Shown: piece by piece, positions 40,519 through 49,180 of the stretch
How positions within the stretch are numbered: the stretch's first letter is position 1
Layout of the letters: the number at the start of each line of letters is the position of its first letter
Source of the DNA: Roseateles_E cavernae
Lineage (GTDB): Bacteria; Pseudomonadota; Gammaproteobacteria; Burkholderiales; Burkholderiaceae_C
Assembly: GCF_040187885.1 (NCBI RefSeq)
Contig: NZ_JBDPLH010000001.1
Span: forward strand, 558,001-622,000
DNA: 64,000 bases
Direction: 5' to 3'
Program-made: the position numbers and the translations under genes
Notes under the pieces: generated by a model
Database searches by the model: none
Seen by the model: only the letters and a program-made list of their open reading frames with translations
What the model was told of the DNA's origin: nothing

Positions 40519-43154
40519 TGCCACACCCGCTGGTCGTGCGAACCCACATGCGAGAACAGCTTGCGGCCCAGCGCCACCGACAGCGCCTGCGCCTGCTCGC
40601 TGCAGCCCTGCAGCTGGGCCACCAGCTCGGGGTAGGCGCCGGCGGCATCGGGCGTGCACAGGCGCTCGAGCAGCCATTCGTCGGGCTGCGGCAGCGGCGC
40701 GACGACCTCGGCGGCCCAGCCCAGCTCATGGCGCGCCAGCTTGACGAAGCGGCCGCGCAGCGTGCGCGCGACCCAGGCCAGCGAGCGCGGGTTGTCGGTG
40801 TCCTGCACCAGCAGATGCAGCAGCGGCGGCACCTCGCGGCGGGCCTGGAACTTGGCGCGGTAAGTCATCGTCGAATCGAACAGGCCCAGGAGCAGCATGA
40901 AGCCCTCGTCGCTGCGCTGCAGGCCGCGCTCGAAGCCGGCGGCCAGCGCTTGCGCGAGAAAGTCCAGGCGCTCGACCTGGCGGCCGACGCTGAGCAGGCG
41001 CCAGCCGTCGTCGCGCGTCATGCGGTCGGTCTGGGCGCCGGTGATCGCGGCCAGATGGGTGGCGGCGCGCGCCAGCAGGCCCAGCGCATCGGCGCGCGGG
41101 TCGGCCGCGCCCTTGTCCAGCACCGCCTTCATATGCTGGCTGAAATGGTCGCCGACCTCATGGATCAGTTTCCAGTGCTCGGTCGACAGGCGCTCGCGCA
41201 GCGTCTGGCCGCAGGACTGCAGGGCGCGCAGATTCCAGGCCACGCTGGTCGAGGCCTTGGTGTCGGCCAGCGCATGCAGCAGCGAGCGCTCGAAGACGCG
41301 CGGCGCCTGCTCGGCCGCGGGCACGCTCTCGCCGACCAGGCCATGGCGGCGCGCCAGCTCGTCGAGCAGCGGCAGCAGCTCGGCGGCACGATCGTCGCGC
41401 GCAGCGGTGGCCAGGGCCTCCAGGCTCAGCTTGGCCAGGCGCACGCTGTTCTCGGCCCGCTCGGTGTAGCGGCCCAGCCAGAACAGGTTCTCGGCCGAGC
41501 GGCTGGTGACGGTCCAGTGCGCGCCGGTCAGGTCGGCGGCGGTCAGGGGCTTGGGCAGCAGGCTGGTGGTGTCGATCTCGTCCTCGGTGCGCACCCAGGT
41601 GTCGGCGCTGGCGCTGCCATTGCGCATCGACAGCCAGGGATCGGCGCCGCCGTCGCGCCGGCTGGCCACCCGGGTCAGCGCGCCGGGCATCACATGCCAG
41701 CTGCCGGCACCGTCGGCCACCGCGAAGACGCGCAGCACCGCATCGCGCGGCTGCAGATGGCCGTCGCGCCAGACCGGGGTTTCCGAGGGCCGCAGCCGCG
41801 CCTGCAGGGTATGGGCGGCCGGATCGGCGGCGATGCGGGCCAGCAGCGCGGCGCGCTCGCCGGCGCTCAGCGCGGCCACCGCCTTGGGCGCGAAGCCCTG
41901 GGTGGTCTCGCTGGCCGGAAAGGTCGGCGCGACCACATAGTCATCGAGCTGGTCCTCGTGGGCGCGCCAGGCGGCGTCCTCGCCGCACCACCAGGCGGTG
42001 GTGGCCGGCAGCAGCAGCTCCTCGCCCAGCAGCTCGCGGGCCACGGCTGGCCAGAAGCCGGCCAGGCCGGGGCTCTCCAGCCAGCCCGAGCCGGGCGCAT
42101 TGGCCAGCACCACGCCGCCGGCACGCAGCGCCTGCAGCAGGCCCGGCACGCCCAGCGTCGAATCGGAGCGCAGTTCCAGCGGGTCCAGGTAGTCGTCGTC
42201 AACCCGGCGCAAGAGCACATGGACCGGCTCCAGCCCGTGCAGCGTCTTCAGGAACACGCGGTTGTCGCGCACCGTCAGGTCGCCGCCCTCGACCAGGCTG
42301 ATGCCCAGGTAACGGGCCAGGAAGGCATGCTCGAAATAGGTTTCGTTGTGCGGGCCCGGCGTCAGCAGCGCGACGCGCGAGCGCTCGCCCTCGGGCGACA
42401 GCCGCATCAGCCCCTGCAGCAGGGCCTGGAAGCTGGCGCCGACGCGCTGCACCGACAGTTCGCGGAAGGCCTCGGGGAACTGCTGGGCGATGATCAGCCG
42501 GTTTTCCAGCATATAGCCCAGCCCCGACGGCGCCTGCGTGCGCTGGCCCACCACCCACCACAGACCGTCCTCGCAGCGCGCCAGATCGAAGGCCACGACA
42601 TGCAGGTGCACGCCGCCGGGCGGCTGGCAGCCGTGCATGGGGCGCAGGTACTGCGGATGGGCGAACACCAGCGAGGGCGGCAGCAGGCCGGCGTCGAGCA
42701 GGCGGCGCTCGCCATAGACATCGGCCAGGGTCTTGTTGAGCAGATGGGCGCGCTGGATCACGCCGCGCTCGATGCCCTGCCACTCGTCGGCATCGACCAG
42801 CATGGGCAGCAGCTCCAGCGGCCAGACCCGCGCCGAGGTCTCGCCGGACATGCCTTCGCTGTAGACGTTGTAAGTGGCCCCGTCCTCCTGGACACGGCGC
42901 TGCACGCGGGCGGCGCGGGCCTCCAGATCCTGCCAGCCGGCCACGCCGGTGGCCTGGAAGAAGCGCTGCCACAGCGGCGCCATCTCCGCCGCGCCATTGC
43001 CGGCGGCGCTCAGGCGGCCACGCAGCTCGTCATGGTGGCCGGGTTTGCCGCGCAAGGCGGCGGCAGCGGCCAAGGCCACCGCATCGGGGAGGAGTTCGTC
43101 CTCGGGCAGCAGGCTGGATTGCTGCGCCCGGGCGCTGAAAAGACTGGAGGACAT
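40515..43154 (-). CDS. Circularly permuted ATP-grasp/alpha-E fusion protein
   Basis: An 879-residue protein from ATG 43154 (GTG 43160 is possible). Residues about 60-510 are a circularly permuted type 2 ATP-grasp domain (VYSEGMSGETSARVWPLELLP, LENRLIIAQQFPEAF, HNETYFEHAFLARYLGI, VHVLLRRVDDDYLDP, STLGVPGLLQAL). Residues about 560-870 are an alpha-E domain (SRSAENLFWLGRYTERAENSVRLAKL, RQVERLDFLAQAL). Compared with the stand-alone paralogue at 47628-49061, the loop VVKEVHGAGGYGMLV is replaced by VVAPTFPASETTQGF, so the Lys and Gly-rich ATP-binding loop look lost. Amidoligase-type peptide synthesis is known for the family by prediction only. Confidence 0.9.
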   Translation of the reverse strand: MSSSLFSARAQQSSLLPEDELLPDAVALAAAAALRGKPGHHDELRGRLSAAGNGAAEMAPLWQRFFQATGVAGWQDLEARAARVQRRVQEDGATYNVYSEGMSGETSARVWPLELLPMLVDADEWQGIERGVIQRAHLLNKTLADVYGERRLLDAGLLPPSLVFAHPQYLRPMHGCQPPGGVHLHVVAFDLARCEDGLWWVVGQRTQAPSGLGYMLENRLIIAQQFPEAFRELSVQRVGASFQALLQGLMRLSPEGERSRVALLTPGPHNETYFEHAFLARYLGISLVEGGDLTVRDNRVFLKTLHGLEPVHVLLRRVDDDYLDPLELRSDSTLGVPGLLQALRAGGVVLANAPGSGWLESPGLAGFWPAVARELLGEELLLPATTAWWCGEDAAWRAHEDQLDDYVVAPTFPASETTQGFAPKAVAALSAGERAALLARIAADPAAHTLQARLRPSETPVWRDGHLQPRDAVLRVFAVADGAGSWHVMPGALTRVASRRDGGADPWLSMRNGSASADTWVRTEDEIDTTSLLPKPLTAADLTGAHWTVTSRSAENLFWLGRYTERAENSVRLAKLSLEALATAARDDRAAELLPLLDELARRHGLVGESVPAAEQAPRVFERSLLHALADTKASTSVAWNLRALQSCGQTLRERLSTEHWKLIHEVGDHFSQHMKAVLDKGAADPRADALGLLARAATHLAAITGAQTDRMTRDDGWRLLSVGRQVERLDFLAQALAAGFERGLQRSDEGFMLLLGLFDSTMTYRAKFQARREVPPLLHLLVQDTDNPRSLAWVARTLRGRFVKLARHELGWAAEVVAPLPQPDEWLLERLCTPDAAGAYPELVAQLQGCSEQAQALSVALGRKLFSHVGSHDQRVWQ

Positions 43155-43220
43155 GTGCACATCATGCCCTGTGGGCGGCCCGCCTGGCAGCGGGGGCCGC
43201 CCATTCGGGTGTCGTCATGC

Positions 43221-46200
43221 TCAGCGACCGACCCGGCGCAGGTCCAGCGTGAACGGGAATTCCAGGCTGCGCTGCGGCGGCCGGGCGTCCACCGTGCCGG
43301 GCGTGTGGCCCAGCGCCGAAAAGCGCGACAGGCGCCGGCTCTCGGCCTCGTAGCTGTTGACCGGCAGGGTCTCGTAGCTGAGGCCGCCCGGGTGCGCGAC
43401 GTGGTACTGGCCGCCGCCCAGCGAGCGTTTCATCCAGGTGTCGACCAGATCGAAGGTCAGCGGCACATGGACGCCGATGGTCGGGTGCAGGGCCGAGGGC
43501 GGGTGCCAGGCCCGGTAGCGCACGCCGGCCACATACTCTCCGACCCGGCCGGTGGGCTGCAGCGGCAGCGTGATGCCGTTGACGGTGACGCGGTGGCGCG
43601 GCTCGACCAGGCCGGTAATCTTGACCTCGATGCGCTCTAGCGAGGAGTCGACGTAGCGCACCGTGCCGCCGGCCGAGCCCTCCTCGCCCATCACATGCCA
43701 GGGCTCCAGCGCATTGCGCATCTCCATGTGCACGCCGGCCACGCTGATCTCGCCGGCCTTGGGAAAGCGGAACTCGTAATGCGGCGCGAACCACTGCGCA
43801 TCGAAGCCGTAGCCGGCCAGACCCATGTCCTCGATGACGTCGTCGAAGTCCATCTTGACGAAGCTGGGCAGCAGGAAGCGGTCATGCAGCTCGGTGCCCC
43901 AGCGCACCAGCGGCGCGCGGTAGGGGTCCCTCCAGAAGCGCGCCACCAGCGCGCGCAAAAGCAGCTGCTGGACGATGCTCATGCGCGCATGCGGCGGCAT
44001 CTCGAAGGCGCGCAGCTCCAGCAGACCCAGGCGGCCGGTCGAGCTGTCGGGCGAGTAGAGCTTGTCGATGCAGAACTCGCTGCGATGGGTGTTGCCGGTC
44101 ACATCGACCAGCACATTGCGCAGCGAGCGGTCCACCAGCCAGGGCGGCATCGCATCGCCATAGATGGCCTTGCTGCGCTCGATCTCGCCCAGCGCGATCT
44201 CGAGCTCGCGCAGCTGGTCGTTGCGGGCCTCGTCGACGCGCGGGGCCTGGCTGGTCGGGCCGATGAACATGCCCGAGAACAGATAGCTCAGGCTTGGATG
44301 GTTGTGCCAGTAGGCCAGCAGGGAGGCCAGCAGATCGGGCCGGCGCAGAAAGGGCGAATCGGCCGGCGTGGCGCCGCCCATCACGAAATGGTTGCCGCCG
44401 CCGGTGCCGGTGTGGCGGCCGTCGAGCATGAACTTCTCGGTCGAGAGCCGGGTCTTCCAGGCTGCGTCGTAGAGGAATTCGGTGTGCGCGACCAGCTCGC
44501 CCCAGTTGTGGGCCGGGTGGATATTGACCTCGATGACGCCGGGGTCGGGTGTGACCTGCAGCATCTTCAGGCGCGGGTCGCGCGGCGGCGGATAGCCCTC
44601 CAGCACGATCTTGACGCGCTGCGCGGCGGCCGTGGCCTCGACTGCGGCCAGCAGCTCCAGATAGTCCTCCAGTTTTTGCAGCGGCGGCATGAAGACATAG
44701 AGCACGCCGCTGGCCTGGCCGACCTTCTCCGCCTTCGGACCACTGGCGCGGCGCGGGTCGCGCACCTCGACGCACAGCGCGCTGCGGGTGATCCAGTGGG
44801 CGCTCTGGAAGCGCTCGGGGCGCTGGCTCAGCGGCACGGCGCTGCCTGAGGCGGCAGATGCGGTTGGCGCGGCCGGCGGCAGCCCATGGCCCGGTGCCGG
44901 CCAGGCCGGGAAGGTCGGTGTCTGCGCGCGCAGCTGGGCAGCCGCCGGCAAGGCGTCGCGCGGCGCGAACGGGTCCTGCTCGATATGGAAGGGGAACTCC
45001 GCCTCGCTGACCCAGGGCAGCGAATCCAGCGGCAGGCGGTAGCCCATCGGCGAGTCGCCGGGGAACAGGTACATGCGCTCGTCGCGGAAGAACCAGGGGC
45101 CGCTGACCCAGGGCGCGCCGGCCAGGCCGGGTGCATCGCCCTTCTTGATCGGCAGCACATAGCCGACCACATGGTCCAGGCCCTGGGCGAAGACGCGACG
45201 CAGCCGGCTGCGCTCCATCTCGTCGTCGAGCCTGGACTCGAAGGGGTCGACATTGACCGGCAGGCGGCGCTCACGCCACAGGTAGTACCAGGTGTCCTCG
45301 TAGCCGGGCTGGACGAAGCCTTCATCCAGGCCCAGGCGCGCCGTCAGGCCCTGCATGAAGCGCTGGGCATCGGCGCTGGTGTAGGCGTGCGGATCGCGCT
45401 CATCGGCGATCAGGGTCGGGTCTTGCCAGCAGGGCTCACCATCGGCACGCCAGAAGATGGACAGCGCCCAGCGCGGCAGCTGCTCGCCCGGGTACCACTT
45501 GCCCTGGCCGAAGTGAAGAAAGCCGCCCTGCCCGTACTCGGCGCGCAGGCGCTGCAGCAGGGCCTGGGCATAGCTGCGCTTGGTCGGGCCCAACGCGTCG
45601 ATATTCCATTCGGCGCCGTCACGGTCGTCGACCGAGACAAAGGTGGGCTCGCCGCCCATGGTCAGGCGCACATCGCCGGCCAGCAGCTCCGCATCGACCT
45701 GCTCGCCGAGCTGCAGCACCTCGGTCCACTGTTCTTCGGTATAGGGCTTGGTGACGCGCGGCGACTCCCAGATGCGGGTCACGCTCATCTCGTGGCCGAA
45801 CTCGACCTCGCACTTGTCGACCGCGCCGCTGATCGGCGCGGCGCTGGAGGGCTGGGGCGTGCAGGCCAGCGGGATATGACCCTCGCCGGCGAACAGGCCC
45901 GATGTGGGATCCAGGCCCACCCAGCCGGCGCCGGGCAGGAAGACCTCGCACCAGGCGTGCAGATCGGTGAAGTCGACCTCGGTGCCGCTGGGGCCGTCGA
46001 GCGCCTTCTGGTCGGGGGTCAGCTGGATCAGATAGCCGGAGACGAAGCGCGCAGCCAGGCCCAGATGGCGCATCAGCTGCACCATCAACCAGCCCGAGTC
46101 GCGGCAGGAACCGGAGGCCTTGGCCAGCGTCTCCTCGGGCGTCTGCACGCCGGGTTCCATGCGTATCAGATAGGAGATGTCCTGCTGCAGGCGCTGGTTC

Positions 46201-46643
46201 AGCATCACCAAAAAGTCGATGGTCGGCAGCGGCTCCCGGTCGATCCCGGCCAGATAGGCCGCAACCAGCGGTGTGGCTTCATCGGCGATCAGATAGGGCG
46301 CCAGCTCGGCGCGCTGCTCCGCTTCGTAGGTGAAGGGGAAGTGCTTGGCATGGGGTTCGAGGAAGAAGTCGAAGGGGTTGAAGACCGACATCTCGGCCAC
46401 CAGATCGACCGTGACCTTGAACTCGCGGGTCTGCTCCGGGAACACCAGGCGCGCCAGATAGTTGGCGAAGGGGTCTTGCTGCCAGTTGATGAAATGGCCC
46501 TCGGGCTCGACCCGCAGCGAGTACGAGAGGATGGGCGTGCGGCTGTGCGGCGCCGGACGCAGGCGCACGACCTGGGGGCCCAGGCTGATGCGCCGGTCAT
46601 AGCGGTAGTGCGTGACATGCTTGAGCGCGACGTGGATGGACAA
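43221..46643 (-). CDS. Large transglutaminase-DUF2126 protein
   Basis: A 1,140-residue protein with a TTG start (46643) preceded by AAAGGAATCGCC. Residues 1-290 form a transglutaminase-like protease: Cys in KASGSCRDSGWLM, His in FTDLHAWCEVFLP, Asp in GLDPTSGLFAG. Residues about 300-1120 are the DUF2126 (COG4196) region with DVRLTMGGEPTFVSVDDRDGAEWN, GQGKWYPGEQLPRWALSIFW, DEGFVQPGYEDTWYYLWRE, DGRHTGTGGGNHFVMGG and RSEFCIDKLYSPDSSTGRLGLLELRAFEMPPHARM. The region resembles glutamine-synthetase/amidoligase-type catalytic folds by proposal. It is the third gene of the operon and probably the main enzyme. Confidence 0.92.
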   Translation of the reverse strand: MSIHVALKHVTHYRYDRRISLGPQVVRLRPAPHSRTPILSYSLRVEPEGHFINWQQDPFANYLARLVFPEQTREFKVTVDLVAEMSVFNPFDFFLEPHAKHFPFTYEAEQRAELAPYLIADEATPLVAAYLAGIDREPLPTIDFLVMLNQRLQQDISYLIRMEPGVQTPEETLAKASGSCRDSGWLMVQLMRHLGLAARFVSGYLIQLTPDQKALDGPSGTEVDFTDLHAWCEVFLPGAGWVGLDPTSGLFAGEGHIPLACTPQPSSAAPISGAVDKCEVEFGHEMSVTRIWESPRVTKPYTEEQWTEVLQLGEQVDAELLAGDVRLTMGGEPTFVSVDDRDGAEWNIDALGPTKRSYAQALLQRLRAEYGQGGFLHFGQGKWYPGEQLPRWALSIFWRADGEPCWQDPTLIADERDPHAYTSADAQRFMQGLTARLGLDEGFVQPGYEDTWYYLWRERRLPVNVDPFESRLDDEMERSRLRRVFAQGLDHVVGYVLPIKKGDAPGLAGAPWVSGPWFFRDERMYLFPGDSPMGYRLPLDSLPWVSEAEFPFHIEQDPFAPRDALPAAAQLRAQTPTFPAWPAPGHGLPPAAPTASAASGSAVPLSQRPERFQSAHWITRSALCVEVRDPRRASGPKAEKVGQASGVLYVFMPPLQKLEDYLELLAAVEATAAAQRVKIVLEGYPPPRDPRLKMLQVTPDPGVIEVNIHPAHNWGELVAHTEFLYDAAWKTRLSTEKFMLDGRHTGTGGGNHFVMGGATPADSPFLRRPDLLASLLAYWHNHPSLSYLFSGMFIGPTSQAPRVDEARNDQLRELEIALGEIERSKAIYGDAMPPWLVDRSLRNVLVDVTGNTHRSEFCIDKLYSPDSSTGRLGLLELRAFEMPPHARMSIVQQLLLRALVARFWRDPYRAPLVRWGTELHDRFLLPSFVKMDFDDVIEDMGLAGYGFDAQWFAPHYEFRFPKAGEISVAGVHMEMRNALEPWHVMGEEGSAGGTVRYVDSSLERIEVKITGLVEPRHRVTVNGITLPLQPTGRVGEYVAGVRYRAWHPPSALHPTIGVHVPLTFDLVDTWMKRSLGGGQYHVAHPGGLSYETLPVNSYEAESRRLSRFSALGHTPGTVDARPPQRSLEFPFTLDLRRVGR

Positions 46644-46685
46644 GGCGATTCCTTTGAGGCTTTGTGTGGGGGTCCGAGGCGCGGG

Positions 46686-47624
46686 TCAGGCCGCCGGCAT
46701 CAGGAAGTCGCGGCTGATGCCGGCACCCAGTTCGCCGACGCGGTTCAGGAACTGGTCGAGGAACTCGTGCATGCCGCCGGCCAGGATCTCGTCGATGCGG
46801 CCATAGGCCAGCTCGGCGTGCAGTCGCCCGGCCTGGCGCTGGGTCTCGCCGGAGTGTTCGTTGGCGACCCGGTCGAGGTTGTCGACCAGTCGCGACAGGC
46901 AGTGGGCCAGCGAGCGCGGCATATTGCTGCGCAGTATCAGCAGCTCGGCCACCTTCTCGGGCTGGATCACATTGCTGTAGACCTTGCGGTAGATCTCGAA
47001 GGCCGAGACCGAGCGCAGGATGGCCGACCAGTGATAGAAGTCGTAGGCGCTGCTGCCGGCGCCGCCCTCGGGCGCCTGGAACTTGACGTCCAGCAGGCGG
47101 GCGGTGTTGTCGGCCCGCTCCAGGAAGGAGCCGATGCGCAGGAAGTTGAAGGCCTCGTCCTGCAACATCGTGCCGACCGTGACCCCGCGCGACAGATGCG
47201 AGCGGAACTTGACCCACTCGAACAGCGCCGAGGGGTCGCGCAGCAGCAGACCATCGGCGATCAGGCGCTTGAACTCCAGCCAGGTCTGGTTGGTGGTCTC
47301 CCAGGCCTCGGTGGTCAGCGCGCCGCGCACCGCGCGGGCGTTCTCGCGCGCCGCGCGCAGGCAGCTGATGATGGACGAGGGGTTGCGCTCGTCGCGCACG
47401 ATGAAGTCCTTGACACGCTTGGCGTCGATCTCGCCATAGCGGTCCTGGTAGTCCTGGCTCAGCTCCGAGATCGACAAGAGGGCGCGCCAGCCCTGCTCGG
47501 CCACCTCGGGTGATTGCGGCAGCAGCGAGGTCTGGTAGTTGACGTCCAGCATGCGCGCGGTGTTCTCGGCCCGCTCCATATAGCGGGCCAGCCAGAACAG
47601 ATGATCGGCGGTTCTTGACAGCAT
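46686..47624 (-). CDS. Alpha-E domain protein (DUF403)
   Basis: A 312-residue all-helical protein, ATG 47624, three bases after the upstream stop. Start MLSRTADHLFWLARYMERAENTARMLDV is the diagnostic alpha-E entry; later FLERADNTARLLDVKFQ and RAARENARAVRGALTTEAWE, ending NRVGELGAGISRDFL. Alpha-E proteins accompany circularly permuted ATP-grasp enzymes almost always and presumably act as partner or scaffold. A second alpha-E domain is fused within 40515-43154. Second gene of the operon. Confidence 0.95.
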   Translation of the reverse strand: MLSRTADHLFWLARYMERAENTARMLDVNYQTSLLPQSPEVAEQGWRALLSISELSQDYQDRYGEIDAKRVKDFIVRDERNPSSIISCLRAARENARAVRGALTTEAWETTNQTWLEFKRLIADGLLLRDPSALFEWVKFRSHLSRGVTVGTMLQDEAFNFLRIGSFLERADNTARLLDVKFQAPEGGAGSSAYDFYHWSAILRSVSAFEIYRKVYSNVIQPEKVAELLILRSNMPRSLAHCLSRLVDNLDRVANEHSGETQRQAGRLHAELAYGRIDEILAGGMHEFLDQFLNRVGELGAGISRDFLMPAA

Positions 47625-47627
47625 CGC

Positions 47628-49061
47628 TCAGTCCTCCAGGACCCAGGTGTCCTTGGTGCCACCGCCCTGGCTGCTGTTGACCACCAGCGAGCCCTCCTTC
47701 AGCGCCACCCGGGTCAGGCCGCCCGGCACCATCTGCACCGTGCTGCCCGACAGCACAAAGGGTCGCAGATCAATATGACGGGGCGCTATGCCCGAGTCGA
47801 CAAAGGTCGGGCAGGTGGACAGGCTCAGGGTCGGCTGGGCGATGTAGTTGGACGGCTTGGCCAGCAGCTGAGCGCGGAAGTCTGCGATCTCCTGCTGCGT
47901 CGCGGCCGGGCCGACCAGCATGCCGTAGCCGCCGGCGCCGTGTACCTCCTTGACGACCAGCTCGCCCAGATGGTCCAGCACATAGGCCAGATCGTCCTTG
48001 TCGCGGCACAGATGGGTCGGCACATTGTTCAGAATCGGTTTCTCGCCCAGGTAGAACTCGACCATCTTGGGCACATAGGGGTAGATGGACTTGTCGTCGG
48101 CGATGCCGGTGCCCACCGCGTTCGACAGCGTCACATTGCCGGCCTTGTAGGCGGCGATCAGGCCCGGACAGCCCAGCGTGGAGTCGGCGCGGAAGACCTG
48201 GGGGTCGAGGAAGTCGTCGTCGAGACGGCGGTAGATCACATCGACCCGCTTCGGCCCGCGCGTCGTGCGCATGAAGACGCAGTCCTTGTCGACGAACAGG
48301 TCCTGGCCCTGCACCAGCTCGACGCCCATCTGCTGGGCCAGGAAGGCATGCTCGAAATAGGCCGAGTTGTACATGCCCGGCGTCAGCACGACCACGGTGG
48401 GATCGACCACGCCCTGCGGCGCCACGCTGCGCAGGGTCTCCAGCAGCAGGTCCGGGTAGTGCGCGACCGGCGCGATGCGGTGCTGAGAGAACAGCTCGGG
48501 AAACAGCCGCATCATCATCTTGCGGTTTTCAAGCATGTAAGACACGCCGGAGGGCACGCGCAGATTGTCTTCGAGCACGTAGTAGCTGCCCGAGCCATCG
48601 GGCATGGCCGCGCGCACGATGTCGACGCCGGCGATGTGCGAGTAGATGTTCTTCGGCACCGCCACGCCCATCATCTCGGGCCGGAACTGCGCATTGCGCA
48701 GGATCTGTTCGGCCGGCACGATGCCGGCCTTCAGGATGGCCTGCTCGTGATAGACATCGTGGATGAAGCGGTTCAGCGCGGTGACGCGCTGGCGCAGGCC
48801 GGCTTCGAGCTCGCGCCACTCATGGGCCGGGATCACGCGCGGGATCAGGTCGAAGGGGATCAGGCGCTCGGTGCCCTCGCCGCCGTCCTTGTCACCGTAG
48901 ACCGCGAAGGTGATGCCGACACGGCGGAAGATCAGCTCCGCCTCCTCGCGCCGCGCATACATGGTCTCGACCGGCTGCTGGGCCAGCCAGCGCTCATAGG
49001 CCTGGTACTGCGGGCGCGCCCGGGCATCGCCGCCATGCATCTCATCGAAACCGGATCTCAT
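47628..49061 (-). CDS. Circularly permuted type 2 ATP-grasp protein (DUF404/DUF407)
   Basis: A 477-residue stand-alone ATP-grasp protein with ATG 49061. Residues 60-160: RVGITFAVYGDKDGGEGTERLIPFDLIPRVI; then LRNAQFRPEMMGVAVPKNIYSHIAGVDIVRA, YVLEDNLRVPSGVSYMLENRKMM, HAFLAQQMGVELVQGQDLF, RVDVIYRRLDDDFLDP, STLGCPGLIAAYKAGNV, and the intact ATP loop ELVVKEVHGAGGYGMLVGP followed by RPFVLSG. Predicted to form peptide or amide bonds using ATP. It is the first gene of a five-gene leftward operon; alpha-E follows at 3 bp. Confidence 0.95.
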   Translation of the reverse strand: MRSGFDEMHGGDARARPQYQAYERWLAQQPVETMYARREEAELIFRRVGITFAVYGDKDGGEGTERLIPFDLIPRVIPAHEWRELEAGLRQRVTALNRFIHDVYHEQAILKAGIVPAEQILRNAQFRPEMMGVAVPKNIYSHIAGVDIVRAAMPDGSGSYYVLEDNLRVPSGVSYMLENRKMMMRLFPELFSQHRIAPVAHYPDLLLETLRSVAPQGVVDPTVVVLTPGMYNSAYFEHAFLAQQMGVELVQGQDLFVDKDCVFMRTTRGPKRVDVIYRRLDDDFLDPQVFRADSTLGCPGLIAAYKAGNVTLSNAVGTGIADDKSIYPYVPKMVEFYLGEKPILNNVPTHLCRDKDDLAYVLDHLGELVVKEVHGAGGYGMLVGPAATQQEIADFRAQLLAKPSNYIAQPTLSLSTCPTFVDSGIAPRHIDLRPFVLSGSTVQMVPGGLTRVALKEGSLVVNSSQGGGTKDTWVLED

Positions 49062-49180
49062 CGAGGCTCTCCTCTCCCGGGATACAGAGCAATAAGCGCA
49101 CCAGCTTTGAGCCGGGGGCGATGCACCAAGAGCCGCTGCGGCTCACCGCCGACGCACCAGCGCGGGGCGCGCCCGGTCAA

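Noticed and set aside
40518..43640. Rightward frame of 1,040 codons opposite the ATP-grasp/alpha-E gene
   Set aside because: Gln/Arg/Ala-rich translation without domains; the leftward genes have full conserved motifs.
44886..47513. Rightward frame of 875 codons opposite the transglutaminase and alpha-E genes
   Set aside because: Same reason: antisense shadow typical of high-GC DNA.
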